Source: an uncultured Flavobacteriales bacterium (lineage in GTDB: Bacteria; Bacteroidota; Bacteroidia; Flavobacteriales; Weeksellaceae). Taken from it: a DNA stretch of 16,462 nt. The position numbers and the translations under genes were made by a program. Position 1 is the first letter of the stretch. Each line of letters begins with the position of its first letter. The notes beneath the pieces were generated by a model that saw only the letters and a program-made list of their open reading frames with translations, was not told the origin of the DNA and ran no database searches. Location: the NCBI GenBank assembly GCA_937973555.1, contig CALJKL010000032.1:1-16462 (forward strand). Reading direction: 5' to 3'. Of the stretch, positions 6,155-13,497 are shown piece after piece.

Positions 6155-8542
6155 ATGGTCAAAAAAATACTAGCAGGTTTATTTTTCTTGCTTTCAATCG
6201 TAGTATGGTCTCAGGTGGGGTCTGTAAACATTAGTGTTTATGATGAATTCAGCAAAAAACCTTTAAAGGCAACGGTGAAAATCATCAAAAACAATCAAAC
6301 CTATATGGGGACAGGAATCGTTCAGATTTCTGAAATACCTTCCGGTAATTATACTTTTGAAATTTCGGCTGAAGGACATGATAATTCTTTTTTAAATGAT
6401 ATCAATATTGTGCCGAATCAAAACCTTACTTTTTCGATTGGTTTAAATCAATCTGAAAAACAGATTCAGGAGGTGAATTTGACCAAAAAACTCTACAAAA
6501 CTACTGCTGAAAGTCCTGTTTCCCTTAGAAATATCACCAGTGAGGAGGTTCAAAAAAATGCAGGGTCTAACCGAGATGTTTCCCGAGCGATTTTAAGTTT
6601 TCCGGGAGTGTGGAGTACCGCTACTTTTAGAAACGATTTGCTCATCCGTGGTGGAAGTTCTGCAGAAAATAAATTTTACATTGATGGAATTGAAGTTCCG
6701 GTGATTAACCATTTTCAAACCCAAGGCGCTAGTGGTGGCCCTAGAGGAATTATTACGGTGGATTTCCTGAAAGATGTAGATTTCTATAGTGGAGCCTTTC
6801 CGGCCAAAAGAAATGGAGTGCTTTCTTCTTTATTTGAATTTAATCTAAAACAAGCCCGAAAAGATAAACTTGGCTATAAAGCCATTTTAGGATTGGATGA
6901 TATGCAGTTGATGATGGATGGGCCTTTGTCTAAAGACCAGTCTTGGAGCGGATTGTTTTCCGTGAGAAAATCTAATTTGCAATTGCTTTTCAAAGGAATT
7001 GGTTTGCCGTTTTTACCAAGTTATTATGATGCCACTTTCAAGATTTCCAAAAAATACAAAAGCGGAGACGAACTCTATTTTATTGGTTTAGGAGCAGTGG
7101 ATAAATTCGAATTCAATAGTAATGCTAAGCAGACCCTATATAATTTAACCTTAATTGACAGGCTTCCTATTTCTCCGCAATGGAGCTATACCTTTGGGGC
7201 AGGCTACAGGCATTTGGTGGAAAACGGAAACTGGCTTTTCACGGTCAGTAGGAATATGTTGGACAATAAAGCCCATAAATACTACAAAAACATAGAATTG
7301 CCTTCTAATCTTTTGTACGATTATAAGTCACAAGAGACGGAAAATAAACTGAGAATAGATCGCAATTTCAAAATAGGTGATTTGCAGTTTGGAGCAGGAA
7401 CCAATGTGAATTTTGCCAAATACAGTAACCATTCTGTCATCAAAAAAGTGACCCAAAATGCCATTAATTTTGACACGGTTTCTTCAGATTTGAACTTGGC
7501 ACAATATGGTTTTTATGTTCAATCTTCAGGGAAATTTGTTGATGATTTATTGCAGATTTCTTTTGGAGCAAGGATAGATGCAAGCAATTATTCTTCCAAT
7601 ACCAAAAATCCTTTTGAGCAGTTTTCGCCAAGATTTTCTTTGAGTTATAAATTCGTTAAAAATTGGGCATTAAACATTAATACCGGTATTTATTACCAAT
7701 TGCCTTCTTATACAGCTTTAGGATACCAAAATAGTGCTGTTTTGGCCAATCAAAATACTTTGAAATACATCAGAAATACGCATTTGGTGGCAGGTTTAGA
7801 ATACAACGGGGAAAACAATACAAGGTTTACTTTGGAAGGTTATTTCAAAAGATACACCGGTTATCCTTTTTCTTTGAGAAATCAAATCTCTTTGGCCAAT
7901 GTAAGCGGAGAATTCAGTGTAGTGGGCAATGAGCCGTTGGACTCGAGAGGTTATGGAAGAACATACGGGATAGAGTTTTTGGCACAAAAAAGAACCATTA
8001 ACAATTATTATGGGATTTTGGCCTATACCTATGGATATTCCAAATTCAGTGATGCTTCAGGAAATCTGTTGCCGTCAAGTTGGGATGCAAGGCATATTTT
8101 AACGATAACGACAGGGAAATATTTCAAAAATAACTGGAATATCGGTGCGCGTTTTCGTTTGCAAACCGGTTTACCGGAGACGCCTTATGATTTAACCAGA
8201 AGTGCTTTGGTCAATATCTGGAATATAGCCAATAGTCCGGTTCAGGATTTTACACAACTGAACACACTTAGAGGAAATACAGCGCATCAGTTGGATATCA
8301 GAGCCGAGAAAAAATGGATTTTCAAGAAGTGGCAGTTTACAGCGTATTTGGACGTTGTGAATATTTACGGATCTAAAAATCCAAGTAGCCTTCCAGTGGT
8401 GAATTTACAGAGAGATGCTAATAACAATGGTGTTGTTGCCAATCCTTCTGCGCCTCAAAATCAACAGTATTATCTGCTGGATATAGGAACAAACGATAGA
8501 AGTATGGCGTTACCATACTTCGGGTTTATTTTTGAATTTTAA
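6155..8542 (+). CDS. TonB-dependent outer-membrane receptor with carboxypeptidase-regulatory-like domain
   Basis: A 795-residue outer-membrane beta-barrel protein for TonB/ExbBD-driven uptake of an unknown substrate. Residues 1-20 form a signal peptide (MVKKILAGLFFLL..., likely cleavage before Q20 or just after). Residues 22-100 are a CarboxypepD_reg-like beta-sandwich (SGNYTFEISAEGH). The plug domain covers about 105-235, with SLRNITSEEV, SFPGV, LLIRGGSSAENKFYIDGIEV and FYSGAFPA. The rest is a series of amphipathic barrel strands ending in the aromatic terminus FGFIFEF typical of BamA-inserted proteins. It has no paired SusD gene, so it is not a classical SusCD glycan system, and nothing in the sequence indicates iron, cobalamin or sugar. 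The start is the first Met after a good promoter. Confidence 0.92.
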   Translation: MVKKILAGLFFLLSIVVWSQVGSVNISVYDEFSKKPLKATVKIIKNNQTYMGTGIVQISEIPSGNYTFEISAEGHDNSFLNDINIVPNQNLTFSIGLNQSEKQIQEVNLTKKLYKTTAESPVSLRNITSEEVQKNAGSNRDVSRAILSFPGVWSTATFRNDLLIRGGSSAENKFYIDGIEVPVINHFQTQGASGGPRGIITVDFLKDVDFYSGAFPAKRNGVLSSLFEFNLKQARKDKLGYKAILGLDDMQLMMDGPLSKDQSWSGLFSVRKSNLQLLFKGIGLPFLPSYYDATFKISKKYKSGDELYFIGLGAVDKFEFNSNAKQTLYNLTLIDRLPISPQWSYTFGAGYRHLVENGNWLFTVSRNMLDNKAHKYYKNIELPSNLLYDYKSQETENKLRIDRNFKIGDLQFGAGTNVNFAKYSNHSVIKKVTQNAINFDTVSSDLNLAQYGFYVQSSGKFVDDLLQISFGARIDASNYSSNTKNPFEQFSPRFSLSYKFVKNWALNINTGIYYQLPSYTALGYQNSAVLANQNTLKYIRNTHLVAGLEYNGENNTRFTLEGYFKRYTGYPFSLRNQISLANVSGEFSVVGNEPLDSRGYGRTYGIEFLAQKRTINNYYGILAYTYGYSKFSDASGNLLPSSWDARHILTITTGKYFKNNWNIGARFRLQTGLPETPYDLTRSALVNIWNIANSPVQDFTQLNTLRGNTAHQLDIRAEKKWIFKKWQFTAYLDVVNIYGSKNPSSLPVVNLQRDANNNGVVANPSAPQNQQYYLLDIGTNDRSMALPYFGFIFEF

Positions 8543-8559
8543 GAATTTGAAATTAAAAA

Positions 8560-8631
8560 TCTCACGCCGATTTTGCGGATTAAACAAATTTTTTTAGTTT
8601 TTAATTTGCAAAATTTGCTTTATCTGCGAGA
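8560..8631. repeat. Imperfect inverted-repeat intergenic element between converging genes
   Basis: Left arm 8560-8590 (TCTCACGCCGATTTTGCGGA and onward) and right arm 8603-8631 (ending TATCTGCGAGA) are diverged inverted copies: TCTC/GAGA ends, CAAATT/AATTTG at the inner ends, a 12-base T-rich loop, and about 16 of 25 central positions matching with a 2-base offset. The GATTTTGCGGATTAAAC/TTTGCAAAATTTGC wording resembles a dispersed flavobacterial repeat (CTGCAAAATCTGCGTGAGA-like) I recall from other genomes. It lies between the receptor gene and marR, which converge, and could act as a bidirectional terminator. Confidence 0.6.
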
Positions 8632-8666
8632 ATTACAACCATAATTGATTTTTCAAATAATGAAAT

Positions 8667-9311
8667 CTACACCAATTCTAAAATTTTCTCCGTGGTTTCG
8701 GTTTTGAAATTGGTATACACTGTATGGTGGAAAGTATTCAGTTTTTTAAGGTAATCCAGAAGGTTACCTTTTTCTTTTCCTGAAAGTGTACCGCACATGA
8801 TTTTGGAAACCACAGTAACATCTTTCATGGATTCTTTGAAAACTTTTTTGCCCTTATCGGTTATAGAAATTCTTACACTGCGTTTGTCATTTTCATCCGG
8901 AAATTCTTTGAAAAGGCCATTTTTAACCAGTCTTTTGATGATTTCTATGCCGGTTTGTTTTTCGTGGGCGTTTTTTTCGATGAGTTGCATCTTGGTAAGT
9001 GATTCATAGTCCATCATTCTGAAAAGATACGTGAAATCTTCATTGGCCAAATCATGATGGTTTTCCATAGATTTTCTGATGAGGTTTTTAGAATATCTCC
9101 CCAAAAGAATTACCTGTTTGGCAATTTCATTCTCCAATTCAAAAACTTCTAATTTGTTTTTTGAACTGATGTTTTCCGGTTTCTCCCTTTCATAGGACTT
9201 TTGATTTAGAAACTGTCTGAAATTTTCTACCGTGGCATTACTGCTGTAGCCTTCAGAATTTGAGAAGTTTTCAACTTCTGTTAAGAGTTCTGTAATGAGT
9301 TTTAAATTCAT
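8667..9311 (-). CDS. MarR-family transcriptional regulator of the carotenoid operon (inferred)
   Basis: A 214-residue winged-helix DNA-binding protein. The recognition region is at about 103-132 (ESLTKMQLIEKNAHEKQTG, then IKRLVKNGLF). The wing at 138-154 has the MarR signature PDENDKRSVRISITDKGKK. The N-terminal 60 residues and the C-terminal helices should form the dimer interface, and the protein is longer than the usual 140-150 residues because of that N-terminal helical extension. I chose the ATG at 9311; the frame is open four codons further to a TTG at 9323, but ATG after an A-rich stretch is more likely. It is divergent from crtI, with a palindrome between them, so it probably controls the crt operon and perhaps itself. 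Ligand unknown. Confidence 0.87.
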   Translation of the reverse strand: MNLKLITELLTEVENFSNSEGYSSNATVENFRQFLNQKSYEREKPENISSKNKLEVFELENEIAKQVILLGRYSKNLIRKSMENHHDLANEDFTYLFRMMDYESLTKMQLIEKNAHEKQTGIEIIKRLVKNGLFKEFPDENDKRSVRISITDKGKKVFKESMKDVTVVSKIMCGTLSGKEKGNLLDYLKKLNTFHHTVYTNFKTETTEKILELV

Positions 9312-9333
9312 TTTTAAAAACAATAAATAATTT

Positions 9334-9365
9334 CAATAATAACGATTGATTAATTTATAGTACAA
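9334..9365 (-). promoter_or_regulatory. Possible marR promoter
   Basis: On the minus strand TTG (9365-9363), a 21-base spacer and TATTATTG (9341-9334) give a -33/-7 pair with one mismatch in the -7 box. The start would fall near 9328, about 17 bases before the ATG at 9311. This is weak evidence in an AT-rich spacer. Confidence 0.35.
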
Positions 9366-9367
9366 TA

Positions 9368-9387
9368 TTAGTAAAATAATTTTCTAA
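9368..9387. promoter_or_regulatory. Candidate MarR operator palindrome
   Basis: The 20-bp sequence TTAGTAAAATAATTTTCTAA is an imperfect palindrome, matching its own reverse complement at 16 of 20 positions with perfect TTAG/CTAA ends. It covers the predicted -33 region of crtI and begins 3 bases from the predicted -33 box of marR. This is the usual size and placement for a MarR dimer site in a divergent promoter. AT-rich DNA makes chance palindromes common, so it remains a candidate. Confidence 0.5.
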
Positions 9388-9410
9388 ATCCAATAAAAAG
9401 TATACTTTTG
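9380..9410 (+). promoter_or_regulatory. Predicted promoter of the crt operon
   Basis: TACTTTTG at 9403-9410 matches the -7 box TAnnTTTG. The -33 region TTTTC (9380-9384, spacer 18) is a poor match, as expected for a regulated promoter. The predicted start near 9416 leaves a leader of about 33 bases before crtI at 9449. Confidence 0.52.
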
Positions 9411-9448
9411 TTCTAAATTAAATCATTTAAAAAAATCGAAATCACTTT

Positions 9449-10918
9449 ATGAAGAAAGCAGTAGTTGTAGGTTCAGGTTTTTCTGCCTTGGCGTCGTCAT
9501 GTTATATGGCTAAAGCTGGGTATAAGGTGTTGGTACTTGAAAAGAATGAGCAGTTGGGCGGAAGGGCTTCTATGATGGAGATAGACGGCTATAAGTTTGA
9601 TATGGGGCCTAGTTGGTACTGGATGCCCGATATTTTCGAGCGCTTTTTTGCAGATTTTGGAAAAAAAGTTTCCGATTACTATGAATTGCAGAAACTTTCT
9701 CCGGCCTACCGAGTGGTATTTGGGAAAAATGATTTTATTGACATTGCAGATTCTCCAGAAAAAATCATTGAAACTTTTGAAAATATAGAGAAAGGTAGTG
9801 GTAAACATCTTGAGAAATTCATGAAGGAAGCCCAAGACAACTACACCATTGCAATGCAGGATTTGGTATACAATCCCGGTATTTCTTTAATGGAATTGGT
9901 GAGTTGGGAAAGTGCCAAAAGGTTGGGACTTTTTGTTAAAAACATTTCTCAGGAAGTAGGGAAAAAAATTAAAAATCCAAAACTGAGAAGTATATTAGAG
10001 TTTCCTGTACTTTTTTTAGGTGCCAAACCCAACAATACTCCTGCTTTTTACAACTTTATGAACCATGCTGATTTTGGCATGGGAACCTGGTATCCGAAAG
10101 GCGGTTTTAATGCCGTGGCAAAAGGCATGGTGAAACTGGCCAAGGAATTGGGGGTGGAGTTTAAAGTAAACGAAGAAGTAACTGGTTTTGAATATCAAAA
10201 CGGAAAAGCTAAATATGTAAAAACCAATACGGACATATACGCTGCCGATGTAGTGATTTCCGGGGCAGATTATGCACACACAGAATCTTTGTTGAACGGA
10301 AACCGAAACTATACTGAAGAATCCTGGAAAAAGAAGACCTTTGCGCCTTCGTCTTTCTTATATTATGTGGCTTTCAATAGAAAAGTGAAAAATTTACTGC
10401 ATCACAATTTATTTTTCGATACTGATTTCGGGCAGCATGCCAAAGAAATTTACGATACAAAAGAATTGCCAAAAAAACCTTTGTTTTATGCCAATTTCGC
10501 GAGTCAGACAGATGATACTTTGTGTGAAGAGGGAAAAGATTTGGGCTTCTTTCTGATTCCTGTGGCGGTAGATTTGGAAGACAGTGAAGAGATTCATGAG
10601 CAGTATTTTCAAATAATCTTAGACCGCATCAAAAAATGCACGGGTGAAGATTTGAGCGATGCCATTGTGTTTAAAAAATCTTTTGGTGTAAAAGATTTTA
10701 AAGAGCGTTACAATTCTTGTAGAGGTAATGCCTACGGTTTGGCCAATACTTTATTGCAGACTTCTATTTTAAGACCAGGCATTAGAAACAAAAAACTTAA
10801 AAACTTCTTTTATACAGGTCAATTGACTGTTCCCGGACCTGGAGTTCCACCGGCATTGATTTCAGGAAAAGTAGTCACAGATTACATCCTGAAACACGAA
10901 GAAAAGATTTTGAAATAA
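9449..10918 (+). CDS. crtI: Phytoene desaturase
   Basis: A 489-residue FAD-dependent, membrane-associated desaturase that converts phytoene to lycopene by four successive desaturations. The N-terminal dinucleotide-binding fold has VVGSGFSALAS at 7-17 (a GxGxxA variant in place of GxGxxG), then E31 and LGGRAS at 36-41, typical of CrtI. YKFDMGPSWYWMPD at 48-61 is the conserved CrtI N-terminal region. The C-terminal FAD/substrate motif is YTGQLTVPGPGVPPALISGK. Length is normal. It is the first gene of the operon, with crtB following 27 bases after the stop. The number of desaturation steps, and hence lycopene as the product, is inferred from the downstream cyclase. Confidence 0.95.
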   Translation: MKKAVVVGSGFSALASSCYMAKAGYKVLVLEKNEQLGGRASMMEIDGYKFDMGPSWYWMPDIFERFFADFGKKVSDYYELQKLSPAYRVVFGKNDFIDIADSPEKIIETFENIEKGSGKHLEKFMKEAQDNYTIAMQDLVYNPGISLMELVSWESAKRLGLFVKNISQEVGKKIKNPKLRSILEFPVLFLGAKPNNTPAFYNFMNHADFGMGTWYPKGGFNAVAKGMVKLAKELGVEFKVNEEVTGFEYQNGKAKYVKTNTDIYAADVVISGADYAHTESLLNGNRNYTEESWKKKTFAPSSFLYYVAFNRKVKNLLHHNLFFDTDFGQHAKEIYDTKELPKKPLFYANFASQTDDTLCEEGKDLGFFLIPVAVDLEDSEEIHEQYFQIILDRIKKCTGEDLSDAIVFKKSFGVKDFKERYNSCRGNAYGLANTLLQTSILRPGIRNKKLKNFFYTGQLTVPGPGVPPALISGKVVTDYILKHEEKILK

Positions 10919-10945
10919 AATAAATAATTGAGAAAATCAACCATC

Positions 10946-11806
10946 ATGATACAGAATTTACACAATCAGGTGAGCAGCAAATGCAGCAAACTGGTTACAG
11001 AATCTTACAGTACCTCTTTTTCGCGAGCCATTCTGCTTTTTTCTCCTGAAATCAGAGAAGCCATTTACAATATTTATGGCTTTGTGAGATTTGCAGATGA
11101 GATTGTAGATACCTTCCATGAATATCCTAAAAAAGAACTTTTAGATGATTTCATGGCCCAGTATTTTGATGCTAAGGAAAAGGGAATTTCTTTGAATCCT
11201 ATCCTACATTCTTTTGTTCAGACCGTTCAGAAATACAATATCAATCAGGATCTTATTGATGCCTTTATTTCTTCAATGTACAAAGATTTGGGGGAAATCA
11301 ATTACCAAAACAAGGAAGAATATGATGCCTATATTTACGGCAGTGCAGAAGTGGTAGGACTGATGTGTCTAAAGGTTTTTGTGGATGGAAATGAAGAGGA
11401 GTACCAAAAACTGCAGCCATATGCCAAAAGATTGGGTGCGGCTTTCCAAAAAATCAATTTTTTGAGAGATATTAGAGCTGATTTTTATGTGCTCAATAGA
11501 ACTTATTTTCCAAAAGTAGATTTTATGCAGTTTAGTGAAGAGGATAAAAAATCCATTGAAGAAGATATTGCCGAAGATTTCAGAGAGGCTTTGGTGGGGA
11601 TTAAAATGCTGCCGATGAACAGTAAAGTGGCGGTTTTTATGGCCTATAAATATTATATCAATCTGTTCAAAAAAATCAGAAATTGCAGAGCTGAAGTGCT
11701 TATGACCAAAAGAATTAGGGTTTCTAATGCAAGAAAGGTATATTTGATGTTTGAAACTTTATTGTCTAAAAACCTTAATATGGTAGGCTTTAATTTTTTA
11801 CTTTAA
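10946..11806 (+). CDS. crtB: Phytoene synthase
   Basis: A 286-residue squalene/phytoene synthase that condenses two GGPP to phytoene. The first Asp-rich Mg2+-diphosphate motif is DEIVD at 51-55, within YGFVRFADEIVD. YIYGSAEVVGLM at 129-140 is the second family signature. The second Asp-rich motif is DIRAD at 175-179, preceded by FQKINFLR and followed by YVLNRTYFP. I place the start at ATG 10946. The frame extends six codons upstream to a TTG at 10928, but the ATG gives the usual length. It is the second operon gene; the stop is 32 bases from crtZ. The GGPP synthase (crtE) must be elsewhere in the genome. Confidence 0.95.
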   Translation: MIQNLHNQVSSKCSKLVTESYSTSFSRAILLFSPEIREAIYNIYGFVRFADEIVDTFHEYPKKELLDDFMAQYFDAKEKGISLNPILHSFVQTVQKYNINQDLIDAFISSMYKDLGEINYQNKEEYDAYIYGSAEVVGLMCLKVFVDGNEEEYQKLQPYAKRLGAAFQKINFLRDIRADFYVLNRTYFPKVDFMQFSEEDKKSIEEDIAEDFREALVGIKMLPMNSKVAVFMAYKYYINLFKKIRNCRAEVLMTKRIRVSNARKVYLMFETLLSKNLNMVGFNFLL

Positions 11807-11838
11807 AATCAATTTCTACTCCTAAAAATATTTATTAA

Positions 11839-12303
11839 ATGACCATTTTAACATACATACTTATAACGCTTGCGGTTTTCGTAATTATGGAAGGCATTAC
11901 CTGGCTTACCCATAAATATATTATGCACGGCTTGGGTTGGTATTTTCATGAAGATCATCATCAACCGGGTTATCCATATGTTTTTGAAAAGAACGATTTC
12001 TTTTTCGTAATTTTTGCAACACCGAGTATTCTTTTATTTTATTTCGGAGCGGTAGACGGTATCAACTGGAAGTTTTTCGTGGGATTAGGGATTCTTCTAT
12101 ACGGCATGGCGTATTTCTTGGTTCATGATGTGCTGATACACCGCAGGTTCAAATGGTTTGATAAAGTGAACAATTGGTATTTTCGTGGTCTGAGAAAAGC
12201 GCATAAAATTCACCACAAGCATTTGGGAAAGGAAGATGGAGAATGCTTCGGAATGCTTTATGTACCAAAAAAATATTTTATAGAAGCCAAACAATCGTCT
12301 TAA
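11839..12303 (+). CDS. crtZ: Beta-carotene hydroxylase
   Basis: A 154-residue integral-membrane non-haem di-iron hydroxylase that converts beta-carotene via cryptoxanthin to zeaxanthin. All four histidine clusters of the fatty-acid-hydroxylase/CrtZ superfamily are present: H25xxxxH30, H37xxHH41, H96xxxxH101 and H122xxHH126. Hydrophobic segments lie at about 3-22, 53-71 and 78-96. Length is close to known CrtZ enzymes. No ketolase (crtW) is seen in the window, so zeaxanthin is the predicted end product. It is the third operon gene, ending 10 bases before the lycopene cyclase start. Confidence 0.94.
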   Translation: MTILTYILITLAVFVIMEGITWLTHKYIMHGLGWYFHEDHHQPGYPYVFEKNDFFFVIFATPSILLFYFGAVDGINWKFFVGLGILLYGMAYFLVHDVLIHRRFKWFDKVNNWYFRGLRKAHKIHHKHLGKEDGECFGMLYVPKKYFIEAKQSS

Positions 12304-12313
12304 AATTTTTGTT

Positions 12314-13030
12314 TTGCAGCACTATTATTATTTAGCTCTTGATGTTTTAAGCTTTATCGTTCCGTTTCTTTTCAGTTTTGAGAAGAAATGGATGCATTTT
12401 ATCCGATTTTGGAAACCTTTTTTTACGGCTATTCTTGCCGTTGGGTTTTTCTTTATCCTTTGGGATATCTATTTTGCTTATGAAAATGTTTGGGGATTTA
12501 ATGATGAATATCTCCTCGGAATTCGCTGGTTTAAACTTCCTCTGGAAGAGTGGCTCTTTTTCCTGCTGATTCCTTATGCAAGCAACTTTATCCATTATTC
12601 ATTGCAGTACTTTTTTCCAAAACTTATCCTTTCAGAAAAAGCAACAAAATTTATTACTTCTTTCCTTTTTGGATTGAGTTTTTCGGTGGCGCTAATTAAT
12701 TACGATAAAATCTACACTGTTTCCAGTTTCGGCCTTTTTGCTTTCATAATGCTGCTGCAGTTGATTTTTAAATGGCAATATGCTCAAAGGTTTTATCTGA
12801 GTTTTATCGTTATATACATTCCATTCTTTTTGGTAAACTCTGCATTGACGGGAAGCTATTCAGACCATCCTGTGGTTTTTTATAATAATCAGGAAAATCT
12901 TGGCATCCGACTCGGAACTATGCCTTTAGAAGACAGCTTCTACTGTTTTACATTGCTGTATGGCATTGTAGTTTTGTTTGAATATTTGAAGAATAAAAAT
13001 AAATCTATTGTACATGAAAATTACTCTTAA
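12314..13030 (+). CDS. Lycopene cyclase, fused CrtYc/CrtYd type
   Basis: A 238-residue polytopic membrane protein that closes the beta-rings of lycopene to make beta-carotene. It holds two lycopene-cyclase domains in tandem: the first carries PLEEW at 76-80, the second PLEDSFY at 204-210, each with the acidic pair seen in the heterodimeric CrtYc/CrtYd and fused archaeal or fungal CarR-type cyclases. About six to seven hydrophobic helices are visible. The start is TTG: the frame has a TAG at 12281, no ATG or GTG between there and 12314, and the first ATG is codon 27, which would remove the first helix (YYYLALDVLSFIVPFLFSF). It overlaps the next gene by 17 bases. It is unrelated to the FAD-dependent CrtY. 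Confidence 0.9.
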   Translation: MQHYYYLALDVLSFIVPFLFSFEKKWMHFIRFWKPFFTAILAVGFFFILWDIYFAYENVWGFNDEYLLGIRWFKLPLEEWLFFLLIPYASNFIHYSLQYFFPKLILSEKATKFITSFLFGLSFSVALINYDKIYTVSSFGLFAFIMLLQLIFKWQYAQRFYLSFIVIYIPFFLVNSALTGSYSDHPVVFYNNQENLGIRLGTMPLEDSFYCFTLLYGIVVLFEYLKNKNKSIVHENYS

Positions 13031-13496
13031 TAAACAATCTGGAATATATACTTTAACTTCAGAGCAGGTTTTGCCAGTTTCATTGGCTGAAGCCTGGGAT
13101 TTTTTTACTCATCCTAATAATCTGGATAAAATAACACCGAAAGAACTGCAGTTTCAGATTACGAACAATCCTCCGAACAAGACGTATCTTGGGCAAATCA
13201 TTACCTACAAAATCGGAGTGCTTCCATTTGTTAAAAATAATTGGATTACCGAAATTACCCATTTTGAAGACCAAAAATTCTTTGTGGATGAACAGCGTTT
13301 TGGACCTTATGCACTATGGCATCATCAGCATCATTTTGAAGAAACTGAAGATGGGAAGGTGCTTATGAAGGATATTGTCAACTTCAAACTTCCTTTTGGA
13401 ATTTTGGGAGATTTTTTTGCTTCCGGTTTTGTGAAAAATAAAGTGAAATTTATTTTCGAAAGCCGTTTCAAAATTCTAGAAGAGATTTTTAGTTAA
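13014..13496 (+). CDS. SRPBCC-family (START-like) protein, last gene of the crt operon
   Basis: A 160-residue cytosolic protein of the SRPBCC ligand-binding fold. The family opening is TSEQVLPVSLAEAWDFFTHPNNLDKITP at about 15-42, followed by the conserved GPYALWHHQHHFEE at 97-110 and the closing VKFIFESRFKILEEIF helix. These folds enclose a hydrophobic cavity, so binding a carotenoid or isoprenoid is reasonable but unproven. I chose ATG 13014; a TTG two codons upstream (13008) is also in frame. The start lies inside the cyclase gene (17-base overlap), so translation is probably coupled. Similar proteins occur in other flavobacterial crt clusters as I recall. Its stop is one base from the stop of the converging ggt gene. 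Confidence 0.82.
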   Translation: MKITLNKQSGIYTLTSEQVLPVSLAEAWDFFTHPNNLDKITPKELQFQITNNPPNKTYLGQIITYKIGVLPFVKNNWITEITHFEDQKFFVDEQRFGPYALWHHQHHFEETEDGKVLMKDIVNFKLPFGILGDFFASGFVKNKVKFIFESRFKILEEIFS

Positions 13497-13497
13497 A

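Noticed and set aside
6051..8542. A SusC/SusD-type glycan utilisation locus
   Set aside because: The receptor has a plug and barrel but no SusD-like lipoprotein, glycoside hydrolase or sensor gene nearby.
9312..9323. An upstream TTG start for the MarR regulator
   Set aside because: The TTG at 9323 only adds four residues; ATG 9311 is preceded by an A-rich stretch and is the simpler start.
9497..9835. A 112-codon minus-strand open frame inside crtI
   Set aside because: Antisense to the FAD-binding domain of crtI, with no supporting start signals or homology.
10928..10945. An upstream TTG start for phytoene synthase
   Set aside because: It would add six residues (LRKSTI) not expected in the family; ATG 10946 gives the usual N-terminus and length.
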